Shown: in pieces, positions 22,767 through 34,487 of the stretch
How positions within the stretch are numbered: the stretch's first letter is position 1
Layout of the letters: each line of letters opens with the position of its first letter
Origin: Amborella trichopoda
Taxonomy: Eukaryota > Streptophyta > Magnoliopsida > Amborellales > Amborellaceae
Reading direction: 5' to 3'
NCBI RefSeq assembly: GCF_000471905.2
Contig: NW_006500010.1
Coordinates: 1,583,815-1,647,814 of the forward strand
DNA: 64,000 nt
Made by a program: the position numbers and the translations under genes
The notes under the pieces: model-generated
What the model was told of the DNA's origin: nothing
Seen by the model: the letters and a program-made list of their open reading frames with translations, nothing else
Database searches by the model: none

Positions 22767-24536
22767 TCTTTTCCCTCTCTCTCTCTCTGTAGAAAATTCC
22801 TTCACATAACATTAACCCAAATGACCAGATTTGTAAAGTGGGCAGGTGATCAAAACCAATTCTAGAGAGAGAAACCCACTTTCAAAAGGTCTTGTAAACT
22901 TTGATGAGAGAGAAAGTAGGCCCCTAGACTTGTAGTGAGCGAAACTCCTGTTCAAGAAGGAGGATCTGAGGAAGAGGGCTACTATCCCTCAAGGAGATTC
23001 CTAGTGAGAGGAAACTGTGCTTGAGGAGAGGGGATCACAGCTAGAGTGTTTAAGATTTATAATTGGCCAAATAAATAACAAAAAAGAGAGGTAGACAACT
23101 TAATAATAATAATAATAATTAAATTAATGGGAGTTTGTTAGGGAGAAGGGCGTTAAAAAGGCTACTCTACCTTACCTATCTGGTGTTAAGACAACATTAA
23201 CAGGCTATGTGTCGGACTCTGAGTAACTATGACCAACCCAAAACCATACAAAATAAAATAGGACCAAATTTTAAATTCAAATGGATGCCTACACCATGTT
23301 CCCGCGGGATCATATTATAAGCTATTTGAAAAGAATTAGGGATTTCGGAATCCATTTTAGATTAACCAGATCCAGGTTAGAATTAGGAGGTGAGTATTTT
23401 TCATGTAAACAAAACTTAACATTCGAGTTCCCTAGGGACTCAAATGTAGTGCTTTAAGACTTGGATCGAAGCGAAAGTGCTCACCCATAGATCCGGTTTG
23501 AATTGTTGGGTAGGTGATTAAAAATAAATAAAATTAAAATAAAAGTTTAGAATATGTGAATTTAGAAGAGATCTAAGAAAATATTAAATAATTTTTTTAA
23601 AAAAAAAAAAAAATTGAAGGGGGTTAAGGGAGAAATCGGGCCCAGATTCATCCCATCCCATAGACCGTTCGATCATGATGGATTCCTATTTTGAATTGAT
23701 AATCTTGATCGAAAATTCCATGTTAAACACCATCTATGTTTCAAAAACACTATCAGGAAATGATGGTCTCTATTCAAGTCCTTAGATACGCTATACGACA
23801 TACAGTCCTTTCGTAAGAATGGCTACATGATAGAGAGTGAATCTAGAATATGCTCCAGCAAGATCACAAATTTATTTAGCAATTCAAATTGATATTTGCA
23901 AATCTAAATAGTTGGAATTTCGAATATCGTTAGAGAAAAGGTGGAGAAGGGGGCAAATTGTCATAAAAAGACAAGCACGTGCAGGCAAGTTGCAGCGGCA
24001 AGACCACAAAAAGGAGGAGAGAGAGAGAGGGAGAATGAGGCAAATATAGGAGAGAGGATGATGAAAGGAGAGAGGATGATGAAAGGAGGGAAAGAGCAAA
24101 GAGAGGAGAGAGAATAACGAAAGTTTGAGATGGTACAATACAGAGCAAGGGACAAATCCGTCCGGCCAGATATTCTTTGATGCAAGGGGGGAAAAGGAGT
24201 GGTCGACAGGTCCCAACAAAAGTTTTGGGAAAAGCGAAAATGAAGGATCACATTTTCACAATCAAACCAATTAATCTTTCTCTAAAATAAGAGAGAGAAT
24301 CAAAAATAGGAAACGAAGCATTTACTGCGGATATGAGGTCGTTTCGGTCAAATGCCAAAAAACGGGGGGTGTTTAACATGCGTGCTGCTGCCACAGCAGC
24401 CTACGCACTTTCTCTCTCTAAACCCCCGCCCTCCCTTTGCAGTCTGCCTGTCGTGTCTCTCTCCTCCAACCTCATCAGAGCCCAGGTGTCCTTCTCTCAT
24501 CTCCTATTCCCACTCTTTCCATCCGAGCAGAGCAGG
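22767..24536. other. GATA upstream region and intergenic DNA
   Basis: 22775-23040 contains CT/GA repeats and probably the GATA 5' UTR and promoter. (AAT)n lies at 23103-23120. A GA-rich tract with repeated GGAGAGAGGATGATGAAA lies at 24010-24120. The moderately GC-rich stretch 24330-24536 contains GCTGCTGCCACAGCAGC (inverted repeat) and CT repeats. It looks like a promoter or 5' UTR, but no coding exon could be defended. Confidence 0.4.
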
Positions 24537-24885
24537 GGTGGGTGACAATCGACCCGATCAGGCCGGAGAATTAGATCCGACCTAGGGTCAGGGTATAGAT
24601 CTAAATTTTGGATATAAAAACTTGAATATTATTTGAGTTCGGGTTCGGGTCCAAAGCTTGTCGATATCTTTATTTCTTATGAATTTCCAATTATTTCGTA
24701 AAACAGTGATATGTGGGTATTCATAAATATTATGCAATACGGTAAATGTTGCCGCATATTATTATGATCCAAATTTTGGACCTAAAATTATGATCCAAAT
24801 TGCCGAGTAAGAATCCAAATTTTGGACCTAAAAGATCGGATCTAGGCGTAGGTCCAACCCGTTACCATCTCAGGCCCGAATCAAC
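24537..24885. repeat. hAT-like nonautonomous element (CAGGGGTGGGTGACAATCG end)
   Basis: Starts CAGGGGTGGGTGACAATCGA and ends around AACCCGTTACCATCTCAGGC, with GGGTTCGGGTCC and TCCAAATTTTGGACC words inside. CAGGGGT-type ends are common in plant hAT MITEs. No coding capacity; ends approximate. Confidence 0.5.
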
Positions 24886-25296
24886 TCTCTCTCTCTCATA
24901 CATGTTCCCTCCCTCTCTCTCTCTCTCTCTCCACTGCATTATGCATACATGTTCCATCTCTCTCTCTCCACAGGATGTTATTTTATTTACTTGTTTGAGT
25001 TAAAAGAAAGGTGAGACTACTTGGGCTGCGATTCAGCTTGAAGGAAAACCATGAAAACTGCCCTTCTAGGCTCCTTTGGCGCATGCTAACCATCAAAAGT
25101 TGCACACCTCACCTCGGGTACCCTGAACCTTTTTATATCAAAATAAGAATAAATTAGATCCATTTCAAGGAAAAAGTACGCATCTTTGGAAAGGATTGTG
25201 AAAATGTGATATACATGTCCTTGATTTTCTCTTTGCTTTTATTTATTTATAACCATTTGCTCGATAAATATGGTTGGTAAGTAAGAACATAGAAGT
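24886..25296. other. CT microsatellites and unique DNA
   Basis: CT repeats lie at 24885-24935 and 24955-24972. No gene is recognised. Confidence 0.4.
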
Positions 25297-25682
25297 AGGG
25301 GGTGCGGATGGGTCGGTCGGGTTGGAACGGATCAAATCTAGGTTGACCCCAACGCATACCTAGGTCGAGTCCAAGTTAGTGGACCTGGACCCAACCTGGA
25401 TAAAGTCGAATCCAAGGCTAAATAGAAATATGTACAAAAATTTTATTATATGTAGCTTATAGCATATAAAATTATTAGCTATCTAGGTATTATACGTACA
25501 AACATCAGGTCAGGTGAAGCCAGTTCAACCTTGACTCGTATTCACCCGACCCAATAAGCTATTGGATGGACCTAGATCAAGATCTAACTTGAGTCGGGGT
25601 CCAGGTGACATGGATTCAATCCTCATCCATCAGGCCCAAACCCAATCCCGAGTCGGGTCGACCAACCCAATTACCACCCCTA
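25297..25682. mobile_element. hAT-like MITE with inverted ends
   Basis: The left end GGGGGTGCGGATGGGTCGGT pairs with the reverse of CAACCCAATTACCACCCCTA on the right. TAGAAGTA occurs just outside both ends (about 25289 and 25686), consistent with an 8-bp duplication, although the exact boundary is off by a few bases. The ~386-bp interior has no ORF of note. Confidence 0.6.
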
Positions 25683-26459
25683 TATATAGAAGTACTAGCT
25701 ATAGGCACCTGGAATGCATATAGCACTAGTAACTCATGTTTTATCTCAAAGTCTATTAGAGCTGAGCAGCTGGCTATTTATAAATTCAAACCTTTTTTTT
25801 TATTATTAAAATAAAATATAAAGACTATTTACTTATTGATATAAAAAAATCACATGCATTATTTACTATTTGATGTAAAATTGAAGGTTGGGAATGTATC
25901 ATTGACTAGACATAAAGTGTAAAATAAAAATTTTCAAATATTATTCCACACTTCAACCTATTGGATTTTGCATTCAATTAGTATAAATAATTGTGACCTC
26001 TTTTTACCAAAAGTAACGGTCACGTACTATACAATTGCTTATTTATAATTTTAAATTGTCTAAGTCCTTAAATTTAGAAAAGTTCTTTTTTTTATAATTA
26101 TGAAGAGTCGAAAACTTCTAGGAGCTGTTATCTCGTTGACCAAGCTCAAAATCTAAATGAATTTTTCTCGGACTTTTTTACACGCAAGCTATCGTATTTT
26201 ACATGTTATTGTGAAGAGTGTTTGAAAAATTGACCGGGTCAGCTAGAACTCGAATTAGGCCGAGTTAATTTGGCTCGAGCGGTGGCAGAGCCCGAGTTGT
26301 CCGTAGTAAGGGATCTAACATGTTTATTTATCATTTTGGCAAAAACTGAAAAGCATTTTGGGCATGAGCCAAGTACTCGGCCCGAGGCGTTCATCCGAAC
26401 GCGATATCGTCTCGCTTGCCCTACCTCCCTATATCAAAGGAGATAGATTAAACCAATGG
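25683..26459. other. Degraded repeat DNA
   Basis: 25975-26040 and 26100-26215 contain scattered family D phrases (AATAATTGTGACCTC, TTGACCAAGCTCAAAATCTA), suggesting a worn and interrupted MITE. No gene. Confidence 0.4.
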
Positions 26460-27635
26460 TTTAAAAACCGGATCGGTGACCCGGATCGGGTTTTTCAAAA
26501 ACCGATCCGGATCGGCGGATAGGTGACCCGGATCGGGTTTTTTAAAAACCNNNNNNNNNNNNNNNNNNNNNNNNNNNNNNNNNNNNNNNNNNNNNNNNNN
26601 NNNNNNNNNNNNNNNNNNNNNNNNNNNNNNNNNNNNNNNNNNNNNNNNNNNNNNNNNNNNNNNNNNNNNNNNNNNNNNNNNNNNNNNNNNNNNNNNNNNN
26701 NNNNNNNNNNNNNNNNNNNNNNNNNNNNNNNNNNNNNNNNNNNNNNNNNNNNNNNNNNNNNNNNNNNNNNNNNNNNNNNNNNNNNNNNNNNNNNNNNNNN
26801 NNNNNNNNNNNNNNNNNNNNNNNNNNNNNNNNNNNNNNNNNNNNNNNNNNNNNNNNNNNNNNNNNNNNNNNNNNNNNNNNNNNNNNNNNNNNNNNNNNNN
26901 NNNNNNNNNNNNNNNNNNNNNNNNNNNNNNNNNNNNNNNNNNNNNNNNNNNNNNNNNNNNNNNNNNNNNNNNNNNNNNNNNNNNNNNNNNNNNNNNNNNN
27001 NNNNNNNNNNNNNNNNNNNNNNNNNNNNNNNNNNNNNNNNNNNNNNNNNNNNNNNNNNNNNNNNNNNNNNNNNNNNNNNNNNNNNNNNNNNNNNNNNNNN
27101 NNNNNNNNNNNNNNNNNNNNNNNNNNNNNNNNNNNNNNNNNNNNNNNNNNNNNNNNNNNNNNNNNNNNNNNNNNNNNNNNNNNNNNNNNNNNNNNNNNNN
27201 NNNNNNNNNNNNNNNNNNNNNNNNNNNNNNNNNNNNNNNNNNNNNNNNNNNNNNNNNNNNNNNNNNNNNNNNNNNNNNNNNNNNNNNNNNNNNNNNNNNN
27301 NNNNNNNNNNNNNNNNNNNNNNNNNNNNNNNNNNNNNNNNNNNNNNNNNNNNNNNNNNNNNNNNNNNNNNNNNNNNNNNNNNNNNNNNNNNNNNNNNNNN
27401 NNNNNNNNNNNNNNNNNNNNNNNNNNNNNNNNNNNNNNNNNNNNNNNNNNNNNNNNNNNNNNNNNNNNNNNACATAGGGTTAAAAAAAAAAAAAAAAACA
27501 AAAAAAAATACGAATCATGGATTACAAGAAAAGAAAACAAACATTTCGATCATGGATTACAAAAAATTCTATTATGGGTTACAAAAAACCAAAAAATTCG
27601 ATCATGGATTACAAAAAAATCTATCATGGATTAAC

Positions 27636-27672
<37 letters not shown>

Positions 27673-27870
27673 AACCGTACGGAATCGCCGATTCACTGTT
27701 CGGACTCGCCGATTCCGTACAGTGAATCGGCGATTCACTGTACAGAATCGTCCGGTTCTCTCTAGAACCGGACGATTTCCGAGTTTTGGGCGATCCGGTT
27801 CCTTTTTCACTATTTCCGAGTCGAACCGGGCGAGTCCGGTTCGACTCGGCGTTTTTTAAAACGCTGGATT
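26460..27870. repeat. Palindrome-rich repeat interrupted by a 921-N gap
   Basis: Before the gap, GTGACCCGGATCGGGTTTTT is repeated twice (about 26477 and 26522) with inverted ACCGATCCGGATCGG between. The gap spans 26551-27471. After it, four degenerate units of ATCATGGATTACAAAAAA lie at about 27515-27640. A poly-A run of about 31 follows. Then nested inverted repeats of GAATCGCCGATTC and TCTAGAACCGGACGAT type run to 27790. The gap probably exists because of this structure. Long ORFs across the Ns are artefacts. Confidence 0.75.
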
Positions 27871-28154
27871 AAACACGTGCTTTGGTGACATTTGAACACC
27901 CAAAATCTGATGACAATTATATGATCGAATATTATGATTTTGGAAAAAGTTAATGACAACCTTATTTTATAAGAGATACTGCACACAAATGAAATAATCG
28001 ATTTTCCTTCTAAACAATGTTTAATGAGCCAAGCAAATCTTTCGCTATTAAGCCTAGAGAAAAGTTCTACCCCGCGAAAAAAAGAAGAAAAAAAGGCCTT
28101 TCTTTCATCATAAAGAAGTATGCTTTTTTCGTTGTTACTTCGATAAAATACTTA
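27871..28154. other. Intergenic DNA, nothing recognised
   Basis: No recognised feature. Confidence 0.3.
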
Positions 28155-28550
28155 AATTACAAGCATATATAAGAGGTTGCAATTTTATACTATTGAAGTA
28201 AGGTACATTTAAAAAATTATCTCAAAGAGAAGGTTCCTTATATTGGATAACCTCCAATTGATCACTTTGACCTCAAGAAACAATAGAAAAAACAATTTCA
28301 AATCTAAAAAATATTGCATTTTGTAACAAGTTATATGGACTATTTATTTTCAAGATTTTTAAGTTTTGATAGATCTGCTCGATCTGTACCATTTTATAAT
28401 TTTTAAGTTTCACAACTATGGATTAAATTAGATTTCTCTAGCCATCGTAAAGTTTATGACACCGGAACTGCATCTCTAAACAAATTTCAGAGGTGTACCC
28501 TACTTCTATAGTACAAAGAAGGCATTTTATACAAACCTCACCCATATCTA
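28155..28550 (+). repeat. Degraded MITE of the A/B superfamily
   Basis: The interior follows the A/B order (AATTGATCACTTTGACCTCA, AAATATTGCATTTTGTAAC, TTTTCAAGATTTTTAAGTTT). The right end reads TTATACAAACCTCACCC, close to a family A terminus. Confidence 0.5.
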
Positions 28551-28554
28551 AAGG

Positions 28555-29062
28555 GGCAACCTTTCTATGCTTTCCCTACAGCATAGAAGTTCTATCATCA
28601 CCCTTATCCAACCGTCCATTCTGAATGGGGGTCTAAGATTGTCCCAATCACAATGTCACGTTTGTACACTATTTTTTTTTTCTATAAACTATTTTGACAC
28701 CAAATTTTAGACGTTTATTCTTCTATTAAACTCGCACTAGCGAAAAAATAAAAAATATATATTTTCAATAAAATAAAATGATCAAAATACTCTTAAAAGA
28801 TTCAAGGGGTATTTTGGTCATTATATTTTATCGAAAAAAAAAATTTAATATTTTTTATAGGCGTGCCCGAATGAGAAGATGGAACGTACGAAATTTCATA
28901 TTCATACAATTTGTATAAAAAAACTAAAAATAAAATATTTTGAGGTGTCGGATCTAAGATCAAACGGTGAGTGGCTCTCTTGATCAAAATTGGATGGGTA
29001 GATGGTAAGGAGAGGATAAAACTTCTATGGTGTAGAAGAAGCGTAGACACCTTTCCTTGCCT
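28555..29062 (-). mobile_element. MITE family C copy, inverted
   Basis: Terminal repeats: the left end holds CAGCATAGAAGTTCTATC and the right end holds GATAAAACTTCTATGGTGTA. The interior matches 36888-37374 in reverse orientation, including the ATTCTGAATGGGGGTCTAAG and GGTATTTTGGTCATTATATT phrases. About 500 bp; noncoding. Confidence 0.7.
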
Positions 29063-29699
29063 TCTTTAGAGTTTAGAACCCCCAACAAAGGGGTACTTTG
29101 ATAATTTGCTCGGCAAAATGCCAAAACACTTCTACTTAGGATTCCAAACCCAGAAAAAGAGCTTTCGTAAAGCAAAATCAAGTTGGAAGTAGTTTATTGT
29201 TTGATTTCGAGACAAATAATATGAATACCACGCTTGCTTTGGATCCAGTTTAAAAAGCCCCAACTTGTTTGGCTAGAAGCCCAAAAATGAAATCTTCGAT
29301 AAAGAGTTATTTGAACTACTTCTTAACGAATCTTGGAGAATTTTTTTAAACTAACTCTTTGCGATTTTTGGGCTTCCAGCCAAATAAGTTAGGGTTTCGG
29401 CGTTTTGCTGTTGGAGTCGAGGAAAAGGTCGAGGACTACGGAACATTTCCAAATTTGACCATACTGTTAATATTAATGTGATGTTGTCAATGATCCTTGA
29501 GAAATGTGAAACTATGCTGTCTTACTCAAAAAAAAAAAAAAAAGTGTGAAACTATGCTTCCCTGAGAAAATAGGGCTCGGGCCACAAATTGTGGCCATAG
29601 GGCTAATGCCGGGCCTGTTAGGATGGGCTCGGCCCTTCCTTTTTTTCTTTTCTCCCTAGTCCACATAGCTCTCGAATGTTTGAACAGGCAGTTCTAAGA
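29063..29699. other. Intergenic DNA, possible foldback
   Basis: 29260-29400 contains an inverted pair, CCCCAACTTGTTTGGCTAGA against AGCCAAATAAGTTAGGGTTT, which looks like a small MITE (TIR AACTTGTTTGGCT). 29575-29640 is a GGGCTCGG-rich scrap. No gene. Confidence 0.4.
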
Positions 29700-31592
29700 G
29701 GGTGTGTTTGATAACACGGGAAGTTAGTTCTCAAAAGATGGAATTTGCTTGTTACTATTCATGTTCTGCGTTCGATAAAGGAAGTTCTTTGTAGTGTAGC
29801 TCTTCCTACTTTTACGCTTTAAAAAAGTTCCTTGTAAAACCACAGAACTTAAAAAAGGAACTTCATACGCCACTTCATTCTATGCCTCCCCCTCCTCCAC
29901 AACTGCTCCTCCATGCCTCCACCTTCGCCGCCTCCCCAACTGCTTCACCTCATCAGGTACTTCTCTCTCTCTCTCTCTCTAACCCCTCTTCCTCTATCTC
30001 TAACCCCTCTTCATCAAGTGCCTTTCTTTTTCCCCTACAAATTTCACCTAAAACCAGAAAGTTCGTTATTGGGGAATTTAGGGGTTCTTTTGTGGACAAT
30101 AAAACGTTGAAAATTATTAGAATCATTAGTTTTGGGTTTCAAAGATTAAATCATTAATGGAGAAAAGATGCGTCTTCTGATTTTAACGTTGTGTTTAGCG
30201 ATATGCTAGGATAATTTATGGTTTTCTTTTATTGGGCATTTTAGGGCTTCTTTCGTGGACAATAAAACCAGAATGTTGAAAATTATCAGAATCATTGGTT
30301 TGGAGTGTGTTTTATTTTGCAGGGTTTCAAAGATTAAATTAATGATGTATATTACATTTTCTGATTTTCTTTTCATTATCTCTATCTCTTTTGTTTTCAT
30401 TTGCTTCTTCTTCTTTTTTTGTTGAGTTTTGAAAATAGAGTACCAGTTTGAGAGTTATTAGAGTTTTAATGCTATGAACGAGTCTTGAACTTCTAGGATT
30501 GTAAGGACAAGGCACTGTTAGTAAAAAATAATGAATTTTTTTCACATATTTCTGGTTTTTTTTTTTTCCTTGTGAGTGCCAACATATTCAATTTCAAGAA
30601 GAATTTGTGAATGAAATGTGGTTTTTTTTTTATTAACATTTTAGGGTTCCAAAGGAAATTTACAAACCCTGCTGACTGTACCCTTGTCCTCGCCCTTCTG
30701 AATTGGGCTTTTTTACTTCTATCTATGAGAACACTTTCTTAATGATGAATAGATGCTTAAGAGGTCTTTTTTTTTTCAGACATTTTTTTTCAAATATTTT
30801 ATGAATGGGTGTCTATGAGATTGTTTTTTATAAAAATGTGGATTTTGAGATGAAATTGTTAGTCTTTCTTTGGATATTTGAATGGATGCCTAAGCAGTCT
30901 TGCCTTTCAATCTCTTGCTAAATGCACTAAACATGCAATTTTTTAATTGAGTGAATGGATTCTTTCTAATTACTACATCAATGACATTAAAGATCGCCAC
31001 AATCTAAGTGGGATTTTTTTTTTTATTGTGAAGGCCTTCTCAACATAAAAATGTAGTCCTTTGGATGAAAATGCAATCCTTTTTTCCTTTTTCTTTTTTT
31101 CAGATTGTTGATGAGTCGATATCCAAGATCTGTCTTTTTCTTTCTTGCTAGATGGGTCAAAGGTGCTATGTCCAAGATCTGTCTTTTTCCTTTCTTGCTA
31201 GATGGGATAAGTTATTCTGTTCATCACGATATATATCATCTGTTTTGCTTTAGGTTGTTTTTTTGTCAAAATTTAGTGTATTTGATCTGCTATTGACAAC
31301 TGAAGGAATGGATAGTTCATGGCGTGAGATTTATTGAAGCACTTATTTCTAATTCTTTAGGGAGTTTTTCATTTACTCTATGTTGTCATTTTAGGGCTTG
31401 AATGATTGTTATGGGAAACTTGTGCTCTACATTTTGCAATTTTCACTATCATTTGCTAATATTCCAGCATGTTATCAAACACACGTACTTTGATAAGTTA
31501 TTAAACCCAGAAACCTATATTTTTCTTCCCAGCAAAGATGAACTTCCAATTTACAGTTCATACTCTAACTTCCAGTTATCAAACGAGCACCC
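29700..31592. mobile_element. 1.9-kb TIR element with a captured-looking exon
   Basis: The left end GGGTGTGTTTGATAAC (29700) pairs with the reverse of GTTATCAAACGAGCACCC (31575-31592), and similarity continues inward (GGAAGTTAG on both). No transposase is seen and no clean target duplication was found. The interior is unlike a MITE. A GC-rich open stretch from ATG 29882 (MPPPPPQLLLHASTFAASPT) reaches a CAG/GTACTT donor-like site at 29956, followed by T-rich intron-like DNA. Internal duplications are present (30062-30150 against 30230-30345; CCAAGATCTGTCTTTTTC at about 31121 and 31172). It could be a Pack-type element carrying a host gene piece. The donor gene is not recognised. Confidence 0.55.
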
Positions 31593-32214
31593 AAAAGGAA
31601 CATGTAAAACATGTGCAAAATCTGAAGGGGCACCACGTGAATATTTTAAATTCTTCAAAGCTTACCCTAGGATGCGTAGGCTTGAAAACCAACAAGCAAC
31701 GGCTAGCGCGAAATCCATTGCTCTAACGTGCATATGTTTTCTTGCATGTCTTCGTAGCAAGAAGTGACGGCTAGTTTTTTTGTCAGCCCTAACCCTATTA
31801 GGCCCGGGTATGACCTGACCAATCCCAATTAGGATTCGGCCCGTTGCCACCCTTACTTTTGAGTGTTAAATGTGAAAATATTTAGACCATAATCAAATTG
31901 AATAATTCGGAGTATAAAGGGATTGACATTCCGTTCCATGAAAATTTATTTTGAGAGAACCCTAGGGAACATTTTTTCAGGTTTATTTGCGTTTCATATG
32001 TTGGATGGTGTACTAAAAAAAAAATCCTTCCCAGAGGAGGCTCACATACGCGTAATGGGCCCTGTAGCTCGTAGTTGTCAAACTTAATATTAAAACGATT
32101 TACTTAAAAAATCTTCGATTTATGCTGAAATCCGTCAAATTTTTTGAGTTCATGACATTTATTTTAAAAAGCGTTTTGACTTTTTTTGTAGAACTATATA
32201 AATGGTGAAAAAAA
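31593..32214. other. Intergenic DNA with hAT-like scrap
   Basis: 31785-31855 holds the GGCCCGGGTATGACC...CCCGTTGCCACCC type end seen in other hAT-like pieces. The rest is unassigned. Confidence 0.4.
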
Positions 32215-32600
32215 TTTATATAAGGTTGCGATCTTAAAGTGTAGAATTAAAGATGTACCGGAAAAAGTCATCTAAAAAGTTATTTTAATGTTGAAAAACT
32301 ATCTAATTGATCATCTCAGCATCGAAATTTATGAATATGAAACAAAAAAAGATTGTAAGTCCCAGAAATAGTGCACTTTGCAATACATTATTGGACCGTT
32401 TATATTCAAGATTTTCATATGTTTATAGATCTCTTGATTTTAACTTTTTTTGCAGTTTAAAATTTTATAATTAGGTACAAAAATAGATTTTCAGATAATC
32501 CTAAAAAAATTTTATACCAAAATTACATGTTATGATAAAATTTAGAGGTACGCATTAATTGGATTGTTTAAGATTGCAACCTTATAGAAACCACACCCAT
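32215..32600 (+). mobile_element. MITE family B copy
   Basis: The left end TATATAAGGTTGCGATCTTA pairs with the reverse of TTAAGATTGCAACCTTATAG on the right. The interior follows the family order. About 385 bp, noncoding. Confidence 0.7.
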
Positions 32601-32955
32601 AAATGATTGAAGGGAAATTTATTAGAAGAGAGTGCATATATTCCCTTACTCAAAACATCTATTTATGAATATATCTTTTAGTCCAAATTTTTTCAAAAAC
32701 ATTGTTTAAAGAAAATTTAGATTTTGAGTTTTGTGACACTTAGATCTAACCCTTCAAAAATTGGACGGCATCTTTTCAATCTCGAGGCATTAGTTCTTTT
32801 TAGAGTATAGAGTTAATTTCTGAAATTTTTTCACTCAAACTAGTCCATAGGTTGTAGAGATTATATCCTCAAAATTTGAGATCTAAATAGTATCTCTAGC
32901 ATGTGTTTTACCTTATGGAGTAAATGAATAGTGTACTCTACTGATTGAAAAATCA
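32601..32955. other. Intergenic DNA, nothing recognised
   Basis: AT-rich, with no recognised feature. Confidence 0.3.
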
Positions 32956-33925
32956 GCTGAGTGGTTTCTACTCGCCAAGGTACTTGGGCTCGAGCCCTTG
33001 TCGGGCCCGATTTGTCGCAAGTTGGTTATCCAACTCTGGGATATTAAAAAACTCAAAAATCTTTAAAAAAATATGGATTTTTCTTGGGATATTTTATTTT
33101 TCTATCATTTTTGGCAAAGATTGGAATGTGTTTTGGCCATAAATACTTATTTTTATATTTTCTTATCTTTTTTGGATTATTTGAAAAAGGGGACAGCTTA
33201 TATAGAGCCGAGGCTCTGAACAATCAAATTAGAGCCTACCTCAAAACTTTCACTAGAAGAGGTTGTTTTGATGCCTAAATATCCTCAAATTTATCATCTC
33301 GACATTAAGATGCATGGACATGAGAAAAAAATGGATTTCAAGTTTTGGAAATAATGTATTTTGAAAAATATTTTTGGACCATCAATTTTCAAGATTTTCA
33401 AGTTTTCATAGACCTGTCAATTTGCACTATTTTTTAAGCTTTAAACATTATAAATAAATATGAAAATATATTTTAAGGCTCTCGAAAAGATTTCTAGTAT
33501 TGAAACCACATTTCTCGACACCATTTTAAGGCTATATTGAAACCACATTTCTCAACACCATTTTAAGGCTATCGCAAAGATTTCCAGTATTGAAACCACA
33601 TTTCTCGACACCATTTGAAGGTAGGCTCTAATTTGATTGTTTAGAGCCCAAGCTCTATACAAACCTTACCCTTTGAAAAATACCCCCAATCATAAGTCGA
33701 TTTTTTAAGATCTATTTTTTATTATTTTCTTAAATTGATTTTTTAAAATCTATTTTTTTATTATTTTCTTAACATCATTTTGAAGTGTCTTGCTTAATCT
33801 TACTTTAAACATACATTACCTTTTTTTTGGATTTTTTATATTTTTTTGAACTTTTTTTTGTTGCTATAGTACGTAGCACTAAGTAATCAGCTCGGGCCAG
33901 GACTTATTGCTTGATCCGAGACGTA
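32956..33925 (-). repeat. Family F element split by a MITE
   Basis: The minus-strand core AATAAGTATTTATGGCCAAA occurs in the left half (32956-33188), and the element resumes after the MITE (33681-33925). The ends hold GGGCCCGATTTG and GCTCGGGCCAGG words. Confidence 0.55.
33189..33671. mobile_element. MITE family A nested in family F, 9-bp target duplication
   Basis: TTTGAAAAA at 33180-33188 and 33672-33680 flanks a 483-bp element. Its terminal repeats are very clear (...TATAGAGCCGAGGCTCTGAA against reversed ...TATAGAGCTTGGGCTCTAAA), with similarity extending ~55 bp inward. It is ~90 bp longer than other copies owing to a local duplication of the ATTGAAACCACATTTCTC block (33500-33610). The 9-bp duplication favours a Mutator-like origin. 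Confidence 0.9.
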
Positions 33926-34260
33926 CTTTCTAACAATGGTATACTCCTGAGGGAGTAGTAAATCTTTTAGATTATCAAAATATACATAAGAAATCTAACT
34001 ATTTAATATTTTAGACTTTACCCGTGTCTTTTGATTTAATTTTAAAATATCCATCAAATGAATAGCTCAAAAGGGTAAACTGTTAAATATTTGAAAAATG
34101 AGGTTATTTTGATAATTTCCTATAATATAAAATGGTATTTTTATACTTTCCAATAAAACTCAAAAAAATTCTTCTATATTATCATACGTTTCAAAATTCA
34201 AAAAAAATTAAAACTTGGATTTGAAATCTAATTTTGATTGTATGAAAAGTGAGATTAAAT
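33926..34260. other. Intergenic DNA, nothing recognised
   Basis: AT-rich, with no recognised feature. Confidence 0.3.
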
Positions 34261-34480
34261 CAATAATACCTTTGGTATACGGTGGTCACAATTAATCTTG
34301 ACCATTAGATGTGAAATTCAATAGCTGCAGTTATTCGATTGATCAAGCTCAAAGCTCAAAAAAAAACGAATTTCTCGATGTTTTTGACACACCCAAACTA
34401 TAAGATTTCACATCATATGGTCATAAATAATTGTGATATCCATGTGTTCAAAGGTAAATGGCCTTATTGTATACAATCCC
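34261..34480. mobile_element. MITE family D, first of a tandem pair
   Basis: ACCTTTGGTATACGGTGGTC at the left; TCAAAGGTAAATGGCCTTAT then GTATACAATCCC at the right. The interior TTAATCTTGACCATTAGATG ... CATCATATGGTCATAAATAA is palindromic in outline. Confidence 0.7.
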
Positions 34481-34487
34481 GAAAAAG

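Noticed and set aside
26495-27725. Long ORFs of 326-400 codons
   Set aside because: They run through the 921-N gap; almost all residues are unknown.
31402-31767. 121-codon plus ORF
   Set aside because: It crosses the right terminal repeat of the 1.9-kb element and has no domain.
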